Positions 1-7,904 of a stretch of 64,000 nt of DNA are shown piece after piece. This stretch comes from Dyadobacter sp. SG02 (GTDB lineage: Bacteria > Bacteroidota > Bacteroidia > Cytophagales > Spirosomataceae). Under the pieces are notes generated by a model. That model saw only the letters and a program-made list of their open reading frames with translations, was not told where the DNA came from and did not search any database. The position numbers and the translations under genes are program-made. The first letter of the stretch is position 1. Every line of letters begins with the position of its first letter. The stretch is taken from positions 294,055-358,054 of the forward strand of contig NZ_FNYL01000004.1 in the NCBI RefSeq assembly GCF_900109045.1, written 5' to 3'.

Positions 1-68
1 AAACGCTGTCAGGCGGCGAAGTAATGATCGATTTCTCCACGCGCCTGAGCGATATTCTCGAATATTAA
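1..68 (+). CDS. C-terminal end of an unidentified protein (partial)
   Basis: An open frame enters from the left edge and ends at TAA 66-68. The 21 visible residues end in FSTRLSDILEY. This is too short to identify. It converges on the hexuronate genes with no gap, its stop codon abutting the eda stop, so it is not part of their operon. Confidence 0.5.
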   Translation, partial: TLSGGEVMIDFSTRLSDILEY

Positions 69-734
69 TCAGCTATTCGCACGGAACTCCTTCACGAGCG
101 CGATACTTTCCGCGACTTTCTGCTCGATCCAGGGATAATTTCCTTCTGCTACCACATCTTTCGGAAAGAGGTTTGAACCTAAACCAACCGCGTAAGCACC
201 AGCCCCGAACCATTCGTTAATGCTTTCTTTGGTGGGCTGAACGCCGCCGGTTACCATGATTTTCACCTTCGGCATAGGCCCGCGGATCGCACGCACGAAT
301 GCGGAACCCACCACCTCGCCCGGGAATAGTTTTACTACTTCCGCGCCTGCTTGCTGCGCATTATATATTTCTGTCAATGTGGAAATGCCTGGAATCCAGG
401 GAATACCGGCCTTCAAACATGCTGCGCCTACCGCCGGATTAAGGCAGGGCGTTACAATGAAATCGGTACCTGCATCGATGAATTTTTGCGCGGTTTCCGC
501 GTCGTAAATGGTACCGATACCCAGCGAAAGGCCGGGCAGGCTTTCCTTTACATAAGCCAGAAGCTCCGTAAATACATTGTAAGCATTATCACCACGGTTG
601 GTGAACTCGAATGCGCGCGCGCCGCCGCGGTATGCCGCATTGATCACCTCTTTGGCGATTTCAATATCTGCATGATAGAACAGCGGCAGTACGCCGACTT
701 CGTTCAATAGTATCAGTGTTGTTTCTTTATCCAT
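69..734 (-). CDS. eda: 2-dehydro-3-deoxy-6-phosphogluconate (KDPG) aldolase
   Basis: A class I aldolase that splits KDPG into pyruvate and glyceraldehyde-3-phosphate, the last step of the hexuronate route. The 221-residue length fits the family. The catalytic glutamate lies in GARAFEFTNRG (E43). The Schiff-base lysine lies in VVKLFPGE (K135), and a phosphate-binding MVTGGV loop follows. It is a TIM-barrel cytoplasmic enzyme. The gene lies 17 bp downstream of kdgK and is surely co-transcribed with it: the kinase makes the substrate this enzyme cleaves. Related enzymes also cleave 4-hydroxy-2-oxoglutarate, and the sequence alone does not exclude that second activity. Confidence 0.93.
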   Translation of the reverse strand: MDKETTLILLNEVGVLPLFYHADIEIAKEVINAAYRGGARAFEFTNRGDNAYNVFTELLAYVKESLPGLSLGIGTIYDAETAQKFIDAGTDFIVTPCLNPAVGAACLKAGIPWIPGISTLTEIYNAQQAGAEVVKLFPGEVVGSAFVRAIRGPMPKVKIMVTGGVQPTKESINEWFGAGAYAVGLGSNLFPKDVVAEGNYPWIEQKVAESIALVKEFRANS

Positions 735-751
735 GATTGTTGGCCAGGTTG

Positions 752-1747
752 TTAACGTTTGATTCTTCCTGAGGTCTCTCCCTGACGGATGGCTTCCACT
801 TCGGCGATCGTCGAGATCAATGCATCGCCTTCGATGGTGTGCTTCAATGCAGAAGCGGCCACCCCGAATTCGAGCGCCTTTTGCTGGTCATCGAAGGTAA
901 TGAGGCCGTGGATAAGGCCCGCGATGAATGCGTCGCCGCCGCCAACGCGGTCGATAATCGGGTTGATTTCGATGTCTTCCGTTTCGAGCAGCTCCTTGCC
1001 GTTCCACAAAAACGCCCTCAACAAGTTATGCGAAGCGCTGATCGACGTCCTTTTCGTATCCACCACCGTTTTCACTTGCGGGAAAGCCTTCTGTAAGTTG
1101 ACGCAGGATTCGACAAAATCGTTTCCGTCGATGTCAAAAATCTCCTTGATATTGATGCTGTTGGCGATTACGACGTCTGTTCCGGCAGTCAGTTCTGGAA
1201 GAATGTCGGATGGCTTTTTGCCATATTTCCACAAATTGGCGCGATAAAAAATGTCTCCGGAGACGGTAATGCCCCGTTTACGGGCCGCTTTAATGCCGTC
1301 GAGCAACGCGTCCGCCGCTTCTTGCGACAATGCCGGGGTAATACCCGCCCAGTGAAACCATTTCGCATCTTTCAGGATATTGTCCCAATCCAACTCCTTC
1401 GGATCGATCGTCGCGAGCGATGAGTTCGCGCGGTCGTACACGATCTGGCTACCGCGCATGGCAGCACCGGTTTCGAGGAAATAAACGGCCATTCGCGGGC
1501 CTCCGAAAAGAATGTGCGATGTATCGACGCCATGAAAATGCAGGTACTGAGCCGCCGCACGTCCGATGGGCGAGTCAGGGAAACGGGTAACGTGCGCCGT
1601 GCTGTGTCCCCAATATGCCAATGCGGTCGAAACGTTCGCTTCGCCACCAGCATATGTTACATTCAATTGACGGGCTTGTTCAAAACGGGAAAAACCAGGA
1701 GTGGAAAGTCGCATAAGGACTTCCCCGAAGGATACTATCTGAGCCAT
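752..1747 (-). CDS. kdgK: 2-keto-3-deoxygluconate kinase (PfkB family)
   Basis: Phosphorylates 2-keto-3-deoxygluconate to KDPG. The 331-residue protein shows the ribokinase-family architecture: a GGEANVS substrate-binding stretch at residues 34-40, and the C-terminal PfkB signature DRVGGGDAF near residue 270, with D272 as the expected catalytic base. The ATG at 1745-1747 is the only sensible start. It is first in a two-gene unit with eda. A hairpin (1837-1867) and a TAATTTTG promoter element (1817-1824) separate it from uxaC, so it can be transcribed independently of the genes upstream. Assignment to KDG rather than another sugar rests on the neighbours as well as the sequence. Confidence 0.9.
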   Translation of the reverse strand: MAQIVSFGEVLMRLSTPGFSRFEQARQLNVTYAGGEANVSTALAYWGHSTAHVTRFPDSPIGRAAAQYLHFHGVDTSHILFGGPRMAVYFLETGAAMRGSQIVYDRANSSLATIDPKELDWDNILKDAKWFHWAGITPALSQEAADALLDGIKAARKRGITVSGDIFYRANLWKYGKKPSDILPELTAGTDVVIANSINIKEIFDIDGNDFVESCVNLQKAFPQVKTVVDTKRTSISASHNLLRAFLWNGKELLETEDIEINPIIDRVGGGDAFIAGLIHGLITFDDQQKALEFGVAASALKHTIEGDALISTIAEVEAIRQGETSGRIKR

Positions 1748-1816
1748 ATTTTAAACTATTGCCCGTTGGCCAAAGAATGAAGCTCCCTGACGGGCCATTG
1801 AAAAATGATTACGCGC

Positions 1817-1824
1817 CAAAATTA
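1817..1824 (-). promoter_or_regulatory. Candidate Bacteroidota -7 element for kdgK-eda
   Basis: On the minus strand this reads TAATTTTG, matching the TAnnTTTG consensus, about 70 bp before the kdgK start. A TTG lies about 23 bp upstream, slightly further than the usual 19-21. Confidence 0.4.
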
Positions 1825-1836
1825 CGTATTAACATT

Positions 1837-1867
1837 AAAATAGCCCACAACAAATGTCTGGGCTATT
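1837..1867 (-). terminator. Hairpin terminator between uxaC and kdgK
   Basis: The arms AATAGCCCA (1839-1847) and TGGGCTATT (1859-1867) form a perfect 9-bp stem. On the minus strand the stem runs into TTTTAAT. It would end or attenuate the uxuA-uxaC message before kdgK. Confidence 0.5.
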
Positions 1868-1900
1868 CCTTTTATTAGCGTATTTAAATTCGGATTTTAC

Positions 1901-3328
1901 TCAAAAGCCAAAATATTTGTTGGCGTTGTTATACGAAATACCTTGCACCATCTTACCCAACCACTGGATATCGTTCGGCAATTCGCCATTTTCGACATCC
2001 TGGCCGATCAGGTTACACAGAATGCGACGGAAATACTCGTGACGCGGGTAAGAAAGGAAGCTACGCGAATCGGTAAGCATTCCCACGAAACGGCTTAACA
2101 AGCCCATATTCGAAAGCGCATTCATCTGCCGTTCCATACCATCCTTCTGATCGAGGAACCACCAACCGGAACCGAACTGCATTTTGCCGGCGACGGTACC
2201 GTCGTTGTAGTTGCCCGTCATCGTGGCCAATACTTCGTTATCGGCCGGATTGAGGTTATACAAAATCGTTTTCGCCAGTTGGTCCGTCGAATCAAGTTTG
2301 TTCAAAAATTTCGAAAGCGCCTGTGCCTGGCTGTAATCACCAATGGAATCCCAGCCGGTATCCGGGCCTAGCTCGCGGAGCATCCGCTCATTATTGTTAC
2401 GTAATGCACCGAGGTGGAACTGCTGCGTCCAGCCTTTGGCATGATCCATTTTAGCCATTTCATACAATAGCACCGATTTGAATGCAAGTGTCTGGCTTGC
2501 AGAAGGTTTCTCGCCCCTCCATGCAGCTGCAAATGCCTCACGTGCCGCAGCCTCATCGAATTCCGCGTAAATATGCTCCAAACCGTGATCCGACAAGCGA
2601 CCGCCCATGGAAGCGAAAAAGTCGTGGCGGTTCTGCAATGCGGCCAGCAATGCTTCGTAAGAAGTAATTTCCCCTACTTCCGCTGCCTGCGCCAGTTTGG
2701 CCAGATATTGTTTAAAATCCTCCGGCGACTCGATCAGCAGCATCGCCTTGTCCGGACGGAACGTCGGCAGCACGCGGATATCGAAACCGCTCTCGCTGAT
2801 CGCGCTATGGTAATTGAGAGAGTCCGTTGGATCATCCGTCGTGCAGATTACCTTCACGTTCATGCGGTTCAGCAGGCTTTTCACCGAGTAATCCGGCTGG
2901 CGCAGCTTCGCAGAGCATTCTTCGTAAATCTCTCTTGCAGTACCTTTATTTAACAGGATATCGATGTCGAAATAACGGAGCAATTCGAGGTGCGTCCAGT
3001 GATAAAGCGGATTGCGCATCGTGTAGGGCACGGTAGCCGCCCATTGTTCGAACTTCTCCCAATCGCTCGCATCGCCGGTACAATACCGTTCGTTGATACC
3101 GTTCGCACGCATGGCCCGCCATTTGTAATGGTCGCCGTAGAGCCAGATCTGCGTCAGGTTATCAAACTGCTTGTCTTCCGCGATCTGGTCCGGCGGGAGA
3201 TGGCAGTGGTAATCGATGATCGGCATTTCCTTCGCATAATCATGGTAAAGGATACGCGCAGTTTCCGAACGGAGGAGGAAATCTTCGGAAATGAAGGTCT
3301 TTTGTACAGCGGTGCTAATCGTTTCCAT
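1901..3328 (-). CDS. uxaC: Glucuronate isomerase
   Basis: Interconverts D-glucuronate and D-fructuronate (and galacturonate with tagaturonate), the entry step of the pathway. From the ATG at 3326-3328 the protein has 475 residues, close to the family norm. The amidohydrolase-like metal site DYHCHL lies at residues 39-44, and the conserved block DSRSFLSYPRHEYFRR near the C-terminus fits UxaC. An in-frame GTG at 3347-3349 would add seven residues and overlap the uxuA stop as GTGA. The ATG is preferred because a purine-rich stretch (AAGAAAGAG) sits just before it. The gene follows uxuA directly and is cotranscribed with it. Confidence 0.93.
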   Translation of the reverse strand: METISTAVQKTFISEDFLLRSETARILYHDYAKEMPIIDYHCHLPPDQIAEDKQFDNLTQIWLYGDHYKWRAMRANGINERYCTGDASDWEKFEQWAATVPYTMRNPLYHWTHLELLRYFDIDILLNKGTAREIYEECSAKLRQPDYSVKSLLNRMNVKVICTTDDPTDSLNYHSAISESGFDIRVLPTFRPDKAMLLIESPEDFKQYLAKLAQAAEVGEITSYEALLAALQNRHDFFASMGGRLSDHGLEHIYAEFDEAAAREAFAAAWRGEKPSASQTLAFKSVLLYEMAKMDHAKGWTQQFHLGALRNNNERMLRELGPDTGWDSIGDYSQAQALSKFLNKLDSTDQLAKTILYNLNPADNEVLATMTGNYNDGTVAGKMQFGSGWWFLDQKDGMERQMNALSNMGLLSRFVGMLTDSRSFLSYPRHEYFRRILCNLIGQDVENGELPNDIQWLGKMVQGISYNNANKYFGF

Positions 3329-3345
3329 TCTCTTTCTTGTTACAA

Positions 3346-4533
3346 TCACAAACTTCTTTCAATCCCATATTCGAGGCCGCGCAACTCTGCAAGCCCGCGC
3401 AGGCGCCCGATGGCCGTGTAACCCGGGTTGGTCCGCTTCGTTGCCGACAGGTCGTCGAGCATCCGGTGGCCGTGATCAGGACGGAAAGGCATTCTCAAAT
3501 CGGTTCTACCTTCATTTTCGCGCCTTTTCTGCTCCAATACCAATGCCCGCATTACGCTGTACATATCCACGTCGCCATCGAGGTGATCAGCCTCGTAAAA
3601 ACTGCCGTCGTGCTCGCGCTTGGTGGCGCGCAGGTGTATGAAATGAATGCGGTTGCCCAGCCTGTCGATTATTCCCGCCAGATCGTTGTCCGGCCTTACA
3701 CCGTAGGACCCTGTACAGAAACAAATGCCGTTCGCCTGCTTATCATACGCTTTCAATAGCATCTCCGCGTCATTTTCGGTGCTTACCACACGTGGCAGGC
3801 CCAGGATCGGATAAGGTGGGTCGTCGGGGTGGATCGCTAACCGGACTCCCGCCTCTTCCGCCACCGGTCCGATGGCCTGGATGAACTGGTACAAATGCGT
3901 ACGCAACTCAAAATCGCCGATATGCTCGTAAGTTTTCAAAACCTTCCGGAATTCTTCAACGGTAAAGCTTTCCTCCGAACCCGGCAGACCGGCGATGATA
4001 TTACGGACGAGTTTTTCCTTCTCTTGCTCTGACGCCGTTTCAAGCCAAATTTTAGCAGCTCGCTTTTGCTCGTCCGTGTACAACTCCTCAGCCTCCGGCC
4101 TTTCTAAAAGATAAAGATCAAATGCGGCGAACTGCGTTGCATCGAAACGCAAACCGGTGGAGCCATCATGCATTGGCGCGTCCAGATCGGTGCGCGTCCA
4201 GTCGAGAATGGGCATAAAATTGTAACAAACAGTATCGATACCGCATTGCCCCAGGTTGCGGAGCGACTGCTGATAATGAAGGATATGTTTTTCAAAATCC
4301 CCGGAACGCGTCTTGATCGACTCGTGCACGGGCACGCTTTCCACGACCGACCACGTAAGGCCGGCGTCTTCGATCATTTTTTTACGCGCCTGAATTTCTG
4401 ATACTTCCCAAATTTCTCCGTTGGGAATGTGATGTAATGCGGTTACGATTCCGGTTGCCCCGGCCTGACGGATATCCTGCAACGAAACAGGGTCGTTAGG
4501 CCCGAACCAACGCCAGGTTTGTTCTAATGCCAT
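3346..4533 (-). CDS. uxuA: Mannonate dehydratase
   Basis: Dehydrates D-mannonate to 2-keto-3-deoxygluconate. The 395-residue protein begins [16 protein letters not shown], which aligns with the known UxuA start. The frame is open 17 codons further up, but that extension is not family-like, so the ATG at 4531-4533 was chosen. The conserved N-terminal block ending [14 protein letters not shown] and metal-site regions such as ICFCTGSYG and [11 protein letters not shown] are present. It is the first gene of the hexuronate operon and ends within a few bases of uxaC. The reductase that supplies mannonate from fructuronate (UxuB) is not in the window. Confidence 0.94.
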   Translation of the reverse strand: MALEQTWRWFGPNDPVSLQDIRQAGATGIVTALHHIPNGEIWEVSEIQARKKMIEDAGLTWSVVESVPVHESIKTRSGDFEKHILHYQQSLRNLGQCGIDTVCYNFMPILDWTRTDLDAPMHDGSTGLRFDATQFAAFDLYLLERPEAEELYTDEQKRAAKIWLETASEQEKEKLVRNIIAGLPGSEESFTVEEFRKVLKTYEHIGDFELRTHLYQFIQAIGPVAEEAGVRLAIHPDDPPYPILGLPRVVSTENDAEMLLKAYDKQANGICFCTGSYGVRPDNDLAGIIDRLGNRIHFIHLRATKREHDGSFYEADHLDGDVDMYSVMRALVLEQKRRENEGRTDLRMPFRPDHGHRMLDDLSATKRTNPGYTAIGRLRGLAELRGLEYGIERSL

Positions 4534-4625
4534 TGAGGTACTTCGGCTTCCGGTTTCCCATCGGCCAGGTTTAATTATTAACAAATTCTATTGACCACCG
4601 GCCATGGACCGCCGGAAGCCGTATC

Positions 4626-5237
4626 TTATGCTACCAGGCGATGCTCAGGTACGCGTTCCCGCAGGACTTTCAATGCACGGCTCATCTGCGTTTCTACCGT
4701 TTTAACCGAAATCTCCAGACGCTCCGCAATATCGCGGTAGCGGAGGCCTTCTTCCCGGCTGAGGCGGAAAATGAGCTGGCACTGCCGCGGCAACGCCTGG
4801 ATGCAATCTTCTATATGCGAATAAAACTCGTTGTACGACAGTTCCTCGGCGGGCGAGAAATGGTCGGCGTGGCTCATATTCCATTGTACCGATTCCAGCG
4901 AATCCCGTTCATTCTGACGATGGATACGCAGTTTCAGGTAATCCAGCGCCTGGTTGCGTACAGCTCTGTAAATGTAAGCCTGAAAAGAAGTATGCACTTC
5001 AATCTGCTCACGATTTTTCCAAAGTTTCACAAATACATCGGATACCACTTCTTCCGCGATCTCCCGCGTAACCACCACGCGCATCGCATAATTGCAAAGC
5101 GAACGATAATGCCGTGTGAACAACTCGCGGAACGCATTATAATCACCGTTAGTCACCACTCTGCCAAACAGGGTTTCCAGTATACTTTTCTGAGAACAGG
5201 CTGATGGTAATGTACTGGCAAATGAGTTTGTCTCCAT
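4626..5237 (-). CDS. ECF-type RNA polymerase sigma factor
   Basis: A 203-residue sigma-70-family protein of the Bacteroidota expansion. The sigma-2 region lies around residues 35-100 (FTRHYRSLCNYAMRVV to SDVFVKLWKNR). The sigma-4 helix-turn-helix lies around 140-195 (LRYRDIAERLEISVKTVETQ). No FecR-like anti-sigma factor or SusC-type receptor is adjacent, which is unusual for this class. It lies between the hexuronate genes and a LacI regulator, but nothing in the sequence ties it to either. Promoter targets cannot be inferred. Confidence 0.9.
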   Translation of the reverse strand: METNSFASTLPSACSQKSILETLFGRVVTNGDYNAFRELFTRHYRSLCNYAMRVVVTREIAEEVVSDVFVKLWKNREQIEVHTSFQAYIYRAVRNQALDYLKLRIHRQNERDSLESVQWNMSHADHFSPAEELSYNEFYSHIEDCIQALPRQCQLIFRLSREEGLRYRDIAERLEISVKTVETQMSRALKVLRERVPEHRLVA

Positions 5238-5382
5238 GTAAACTGAGCTAGGTTAATTATAGAAAATTTCCTGGAATTGTAGTGGTATTTAGCCCCTTGT
5301 CTTCGTCGATGATTTACCTAGTTTAAATACTCATTCGCTGATACACAAAAATAAATCTTGAAAAAAAGCAATAAATTTACGC

Positions 5383-5427
5383 AACCGTTCCCGGAACCGT
5401 TCCCATTCCCGCAATTTTTCCCGGAAC
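5383..5427. promoter_or_regulatory. Palindrome array upstream of the LacI-type regulator
   Basis: Two copies of AACCGTTCCC (5383-5392 and 5395-5404) create overlapping odd-centred palindromes: GTTCC-C-GGAAC (5387-5397) and GGAAC-C-GTTCC (5393-5403). A third, TTCC-C-GGAA, lies at 5418-5426. The outer centres (5392 and 5422) are 30 bp apart. The array sits in the divergent region between the sigma-factor gene and the regulator gene. Inference: binding sites of the adjacent regulator. Confidence 0.45.
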
Positions 5428-5518
5428 TTTGTGCGGAAGCCAGTGACTTTGTGCAACATTGCCCGTTGGTGTATTTCTGAAGTTTTTTAGCAAGATTGTA
5501 CTATTTCAATATGGCCCT

Positions 5519-6541
5519 ATGAAAAAGGTTTCTATCACCATCAAAGAGATTGCAAGACAACTCGGCATTTCCAAATCGACCGTGTCGCGGGCGCTGCGCG
5601 ACAGCAGTGAGATCAGTGAAGAAACCAAGCAAAAGGTGATCGACCTGGCCGAACAGCTCAACTATTACCCCAACCCTATTGCGATCAGTCTGCTCAAAAA
5701 CCGCACGCAGACCATCGGTGTGATCGTGCCGGATATTGCCAACCGCTTTTACTCGTCGGCGATCGGGGGCGTGGAGGATATTGCTTACAGCCGCGGCTAC
5801 CACACGATGATCTACCAAAGCCACGAATTGCTCGAAAGGGAGCGTTCGGCAACCCGGCATATTGCGTCGCGGAGGGTGGATGGCCTGGTGGTAGCGATTT
5901 CGAGCCAGTCGGAGAATATCGACCATTTCGCTTCCTTGCAGGAACAAGGCATCCCCGTCGTGTTCTTCGACCGCGTGAGCGACGCCATGCACACGCATAA
6001 GGTACGCGTGGACGACTACAAAGGCGCATTCGACGCGACGGAGCATTTGATCAAGAGAGGTTGCAGGCGCATTGCGCATATTGCGGGGCCAAAACCAGTG
6101 TCGATTACACGCTTCCGTCTGGAAGGATACAAAGATGCATTACGGAAATACGGGATCGAGTTCCAGGAGGAATGGGTGTTGCACAGCGAGATCACCCAGG
6201 CGGGCGGAACCGAGCGTACTTATCAATTAATGGCCCTCCGCGAGCGCCCCGACGCTATTTTCGGCGCGAGCGACCGCATTACGATGGGTATTCACTGGGC
6301 ATTGCGGCAACTCGGCTACAAAATGCCCGACGACGTCGCGGTAGTGGGTTTTTGCGACATCGCCATGTCGTCGCTCCTCGATCCGCCGGTGAGCTCCGTC
6401 ACACAGCCGTCGTTCGAAATGGGTCAGCAGGCGACTTCGCTGCTTTTGGACCTCATTGAAAGCAAAAATACCCCGGCCGAATTCGAGACCAGGGTATTGC
6501 AATCCAATTTGGTAATTAATAAGTCGTCCATGCGGCATTAG
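5519..6541 (+). CDS. LacI/GalR-family transcriptional regulator
   Basis: A 340-residue DNA-binding repressor. The N-terminal LacI helix-turn-helix reads ITIKEIARQLGISKSTVSRA, with the hinge helix NPIAISLLKNRT after it. The rest is a periplasmic-binding-protein-like effector domain. The ATG at 5519 places the helix-turn-helix at residues 5-30; the 20 upstream codons in frame are not family-like. It is divergent from the sigma factor and hexuronate genes. LacI regulators of uronate clusters are common in Bacteroidota, so control of the uxuA operon is a plausible inference. Palindromes at 5383-5427 may be its own operator. Confidence 0.92.
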   Translation: MKKVSITIKEIARQLGISKSTVSRALRDSSEISEETKQKVIDLAEQLNYYPNPIAISLLKNRTQTIGVIVPDIANRFYSSAIGGVEDIAYSRGYHTMIYQSHELLERERSATRHIASRRVDGLVVAISSQSENIDHFASLQEQGIPVVFFDRVSDAMHTHKVRVDDYKGAFDATEHLIKRGCRRIAHIAGPKPVSITRFRLEGYKDALRKYGIEFQEEWVLHSEITQAGGTERTYQLMALRERPDAIFGASDRITMGIHWALRQLGYKMPDDVAVVGFCDIAMSSLLDPPVSSVTQPSFEMGQQATSLLLDLIESKNTPAEFETRVLQSNLVINKSSMRH

Positions 6542-6551
6542 CCGCTAAGGA

Positions 6552-7832
6552 TTAACCTGTTATAGCTTTCAATTTTCTTTCGAATTCAATGAGGATGCGC
6601 TCTTTCATCTGAACCTTGCGTTTCTGGATGTTGATGCGGCCTACGGCTTGCTTGTCCTGTTCAGGGTCGCCGGTAGCGGTACGGTCAAATTCCAGCTGTG
6701 CGAATTCCAGGTCGCTTTTCTCCCGTTTGGTAAGCCATTCGAGCTCACGGTATTTGGTACGGAGCTGCTCTTCGGGGCTTTTAAGATCGAAAGCGGGGTA
6801 TTTCCGGCTGATCACACGTGCCAGATAGCTTAGCTCAAATATCTTGTCGCACACCATCCGGAATCTTTCGGCCAATTCCTTGTCTGCCAGCTTGAACGGG
6901 ATCTTGATCTCCTTCCATTTGCTGAGCAATGCTTTGGCTTCCTGCGATGCCTCGATGATATCCGGCGATTTCAATAGCGTCTCCGCTTGCGCGAGCAACT
7001 TCTGCTGCTCTACGATACGCGGGTCGATGCGCACTTTCGGCTCGATGCCTTTGGCTGCATTATACTTGTCGTAGAACAGTTTAAGGAAGTGCCGGTACGC
7101 CTTATTGACTTTGAAAAAGCGTTTCGGCGGAACCTCTCCGATATTGTTCCACGCATTGCGTACATCTCTCGCTTTCTGATAGGCTTCGTCGAGATCTTTG
7201 GCGTAGCTAAGCGTTTTGGTGATTTTGATCAGCTTTTCGTATTCTTCTATACGGTGCTGGTTCAGCTTGTTCTGCTCGTCGAAATAATCACGACGGCGTT
7301 GGAAGAAATCATCAAGAATTTGCTGGAATGTGGTTTCAATTTCTTCCTGATACTCCTTGTCAACCGGCCCGGTACGGATCCATTTGGCTTTGATCTCCTG
7401 AATCTGGTCCGTAGCTGTGGCATAATCGGTGACAGCGGCGGCAACTTTCACATCTTCAATCAGCGCACGTTTGATTTCCAGGTTCTTGAGCTGGTTAACC
7501 TCGATCAGGCTTTTGAGATATTCTTCTTTTTCTTCGAGCCTTTTGAGCAATGGCACGAAATCGCCCAATGCATCAAAACTTTTCAACTTGCGCTGTAACT
7601 GGATCAGTTTGGTAAGATAGGAGCCCTTATTAAGTGCTTCATCTATTTCGCGTTCCAGCTGCTCTACTTTGTTCAGGACAATGTTAAAACGATTCTTGAA
7701 ATAGTCAATCGCTTCCTGCTCAGTCCTTTTTACTTCTCCAATTTGCCGGTCGGGGAAATCCAGATACCCCTTTAAAAATACTTTGCTGTCTTTAACGTAG
7801 CCGTATTCATCATTCAATGTGGCATTTTCCAT
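6552..7832 (-). CDS. DUF349 domain-containing protein
   Basis: A 426-residue, strongly charged, almost wholly helical cytoplasmic protein. It carries repeated DUF349 units, recognisable by the pattern W...G.vP followed by F...ldDFF.rrrdy (for example KWIRTGPVDKEY near residue 155, then AWNNIGEVPPKRF and KWKEIKIPFKLADKEL). DUF349 proteins are widespread in Bacteroidota and have no established molecular function. It converges on the LacI gene (10-bp gap) and diverges from ettA. Confidence 0.85.
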   Translation of the reverse strand: MENATLNDEYGYVKDSKVFLKGYLDFPDRQIGEVKRTEQEAIDYFKNRFNIVLNKVEQLEREIDEALNKGSYLTKLIQLQRKLKSFDALGDFVPLLKRLEEKEEYLKSLIEVNQLKNLEIKRALIEDVKVAAAVTDYATATDQIQEIKAKWIRTGPVDKEYQEEIETTFQQILDDFFQRRRDYFDEQNKLNQHRIEEYEKLIKITKTLSYAKDLDEAYQKARDVRNAWNNIGEVPPKRFFKVNKAYRHFLKLFYDKYNAAKGIEPKVRIDPRIVEQQKLLAQAETLLKSPDIIEASQEAKALLSKWKEIKIPFKLADKELAERFRMVCDKIFELSYLARVISRKYPAFDLKSPEEQLRTKYRELEWLTKREKSDLEFAQLEFDRTATGDPEQDKQAVGRINIQKRKVQMKERILIEFERKLKAITG

Positions 7833-7904
7833 TCTTTCAATTTTTTTTATCTGCTAAGTGTAGGGATATATAACGATATTTGTTACGCACAAATTAAACA
7901 AAAA

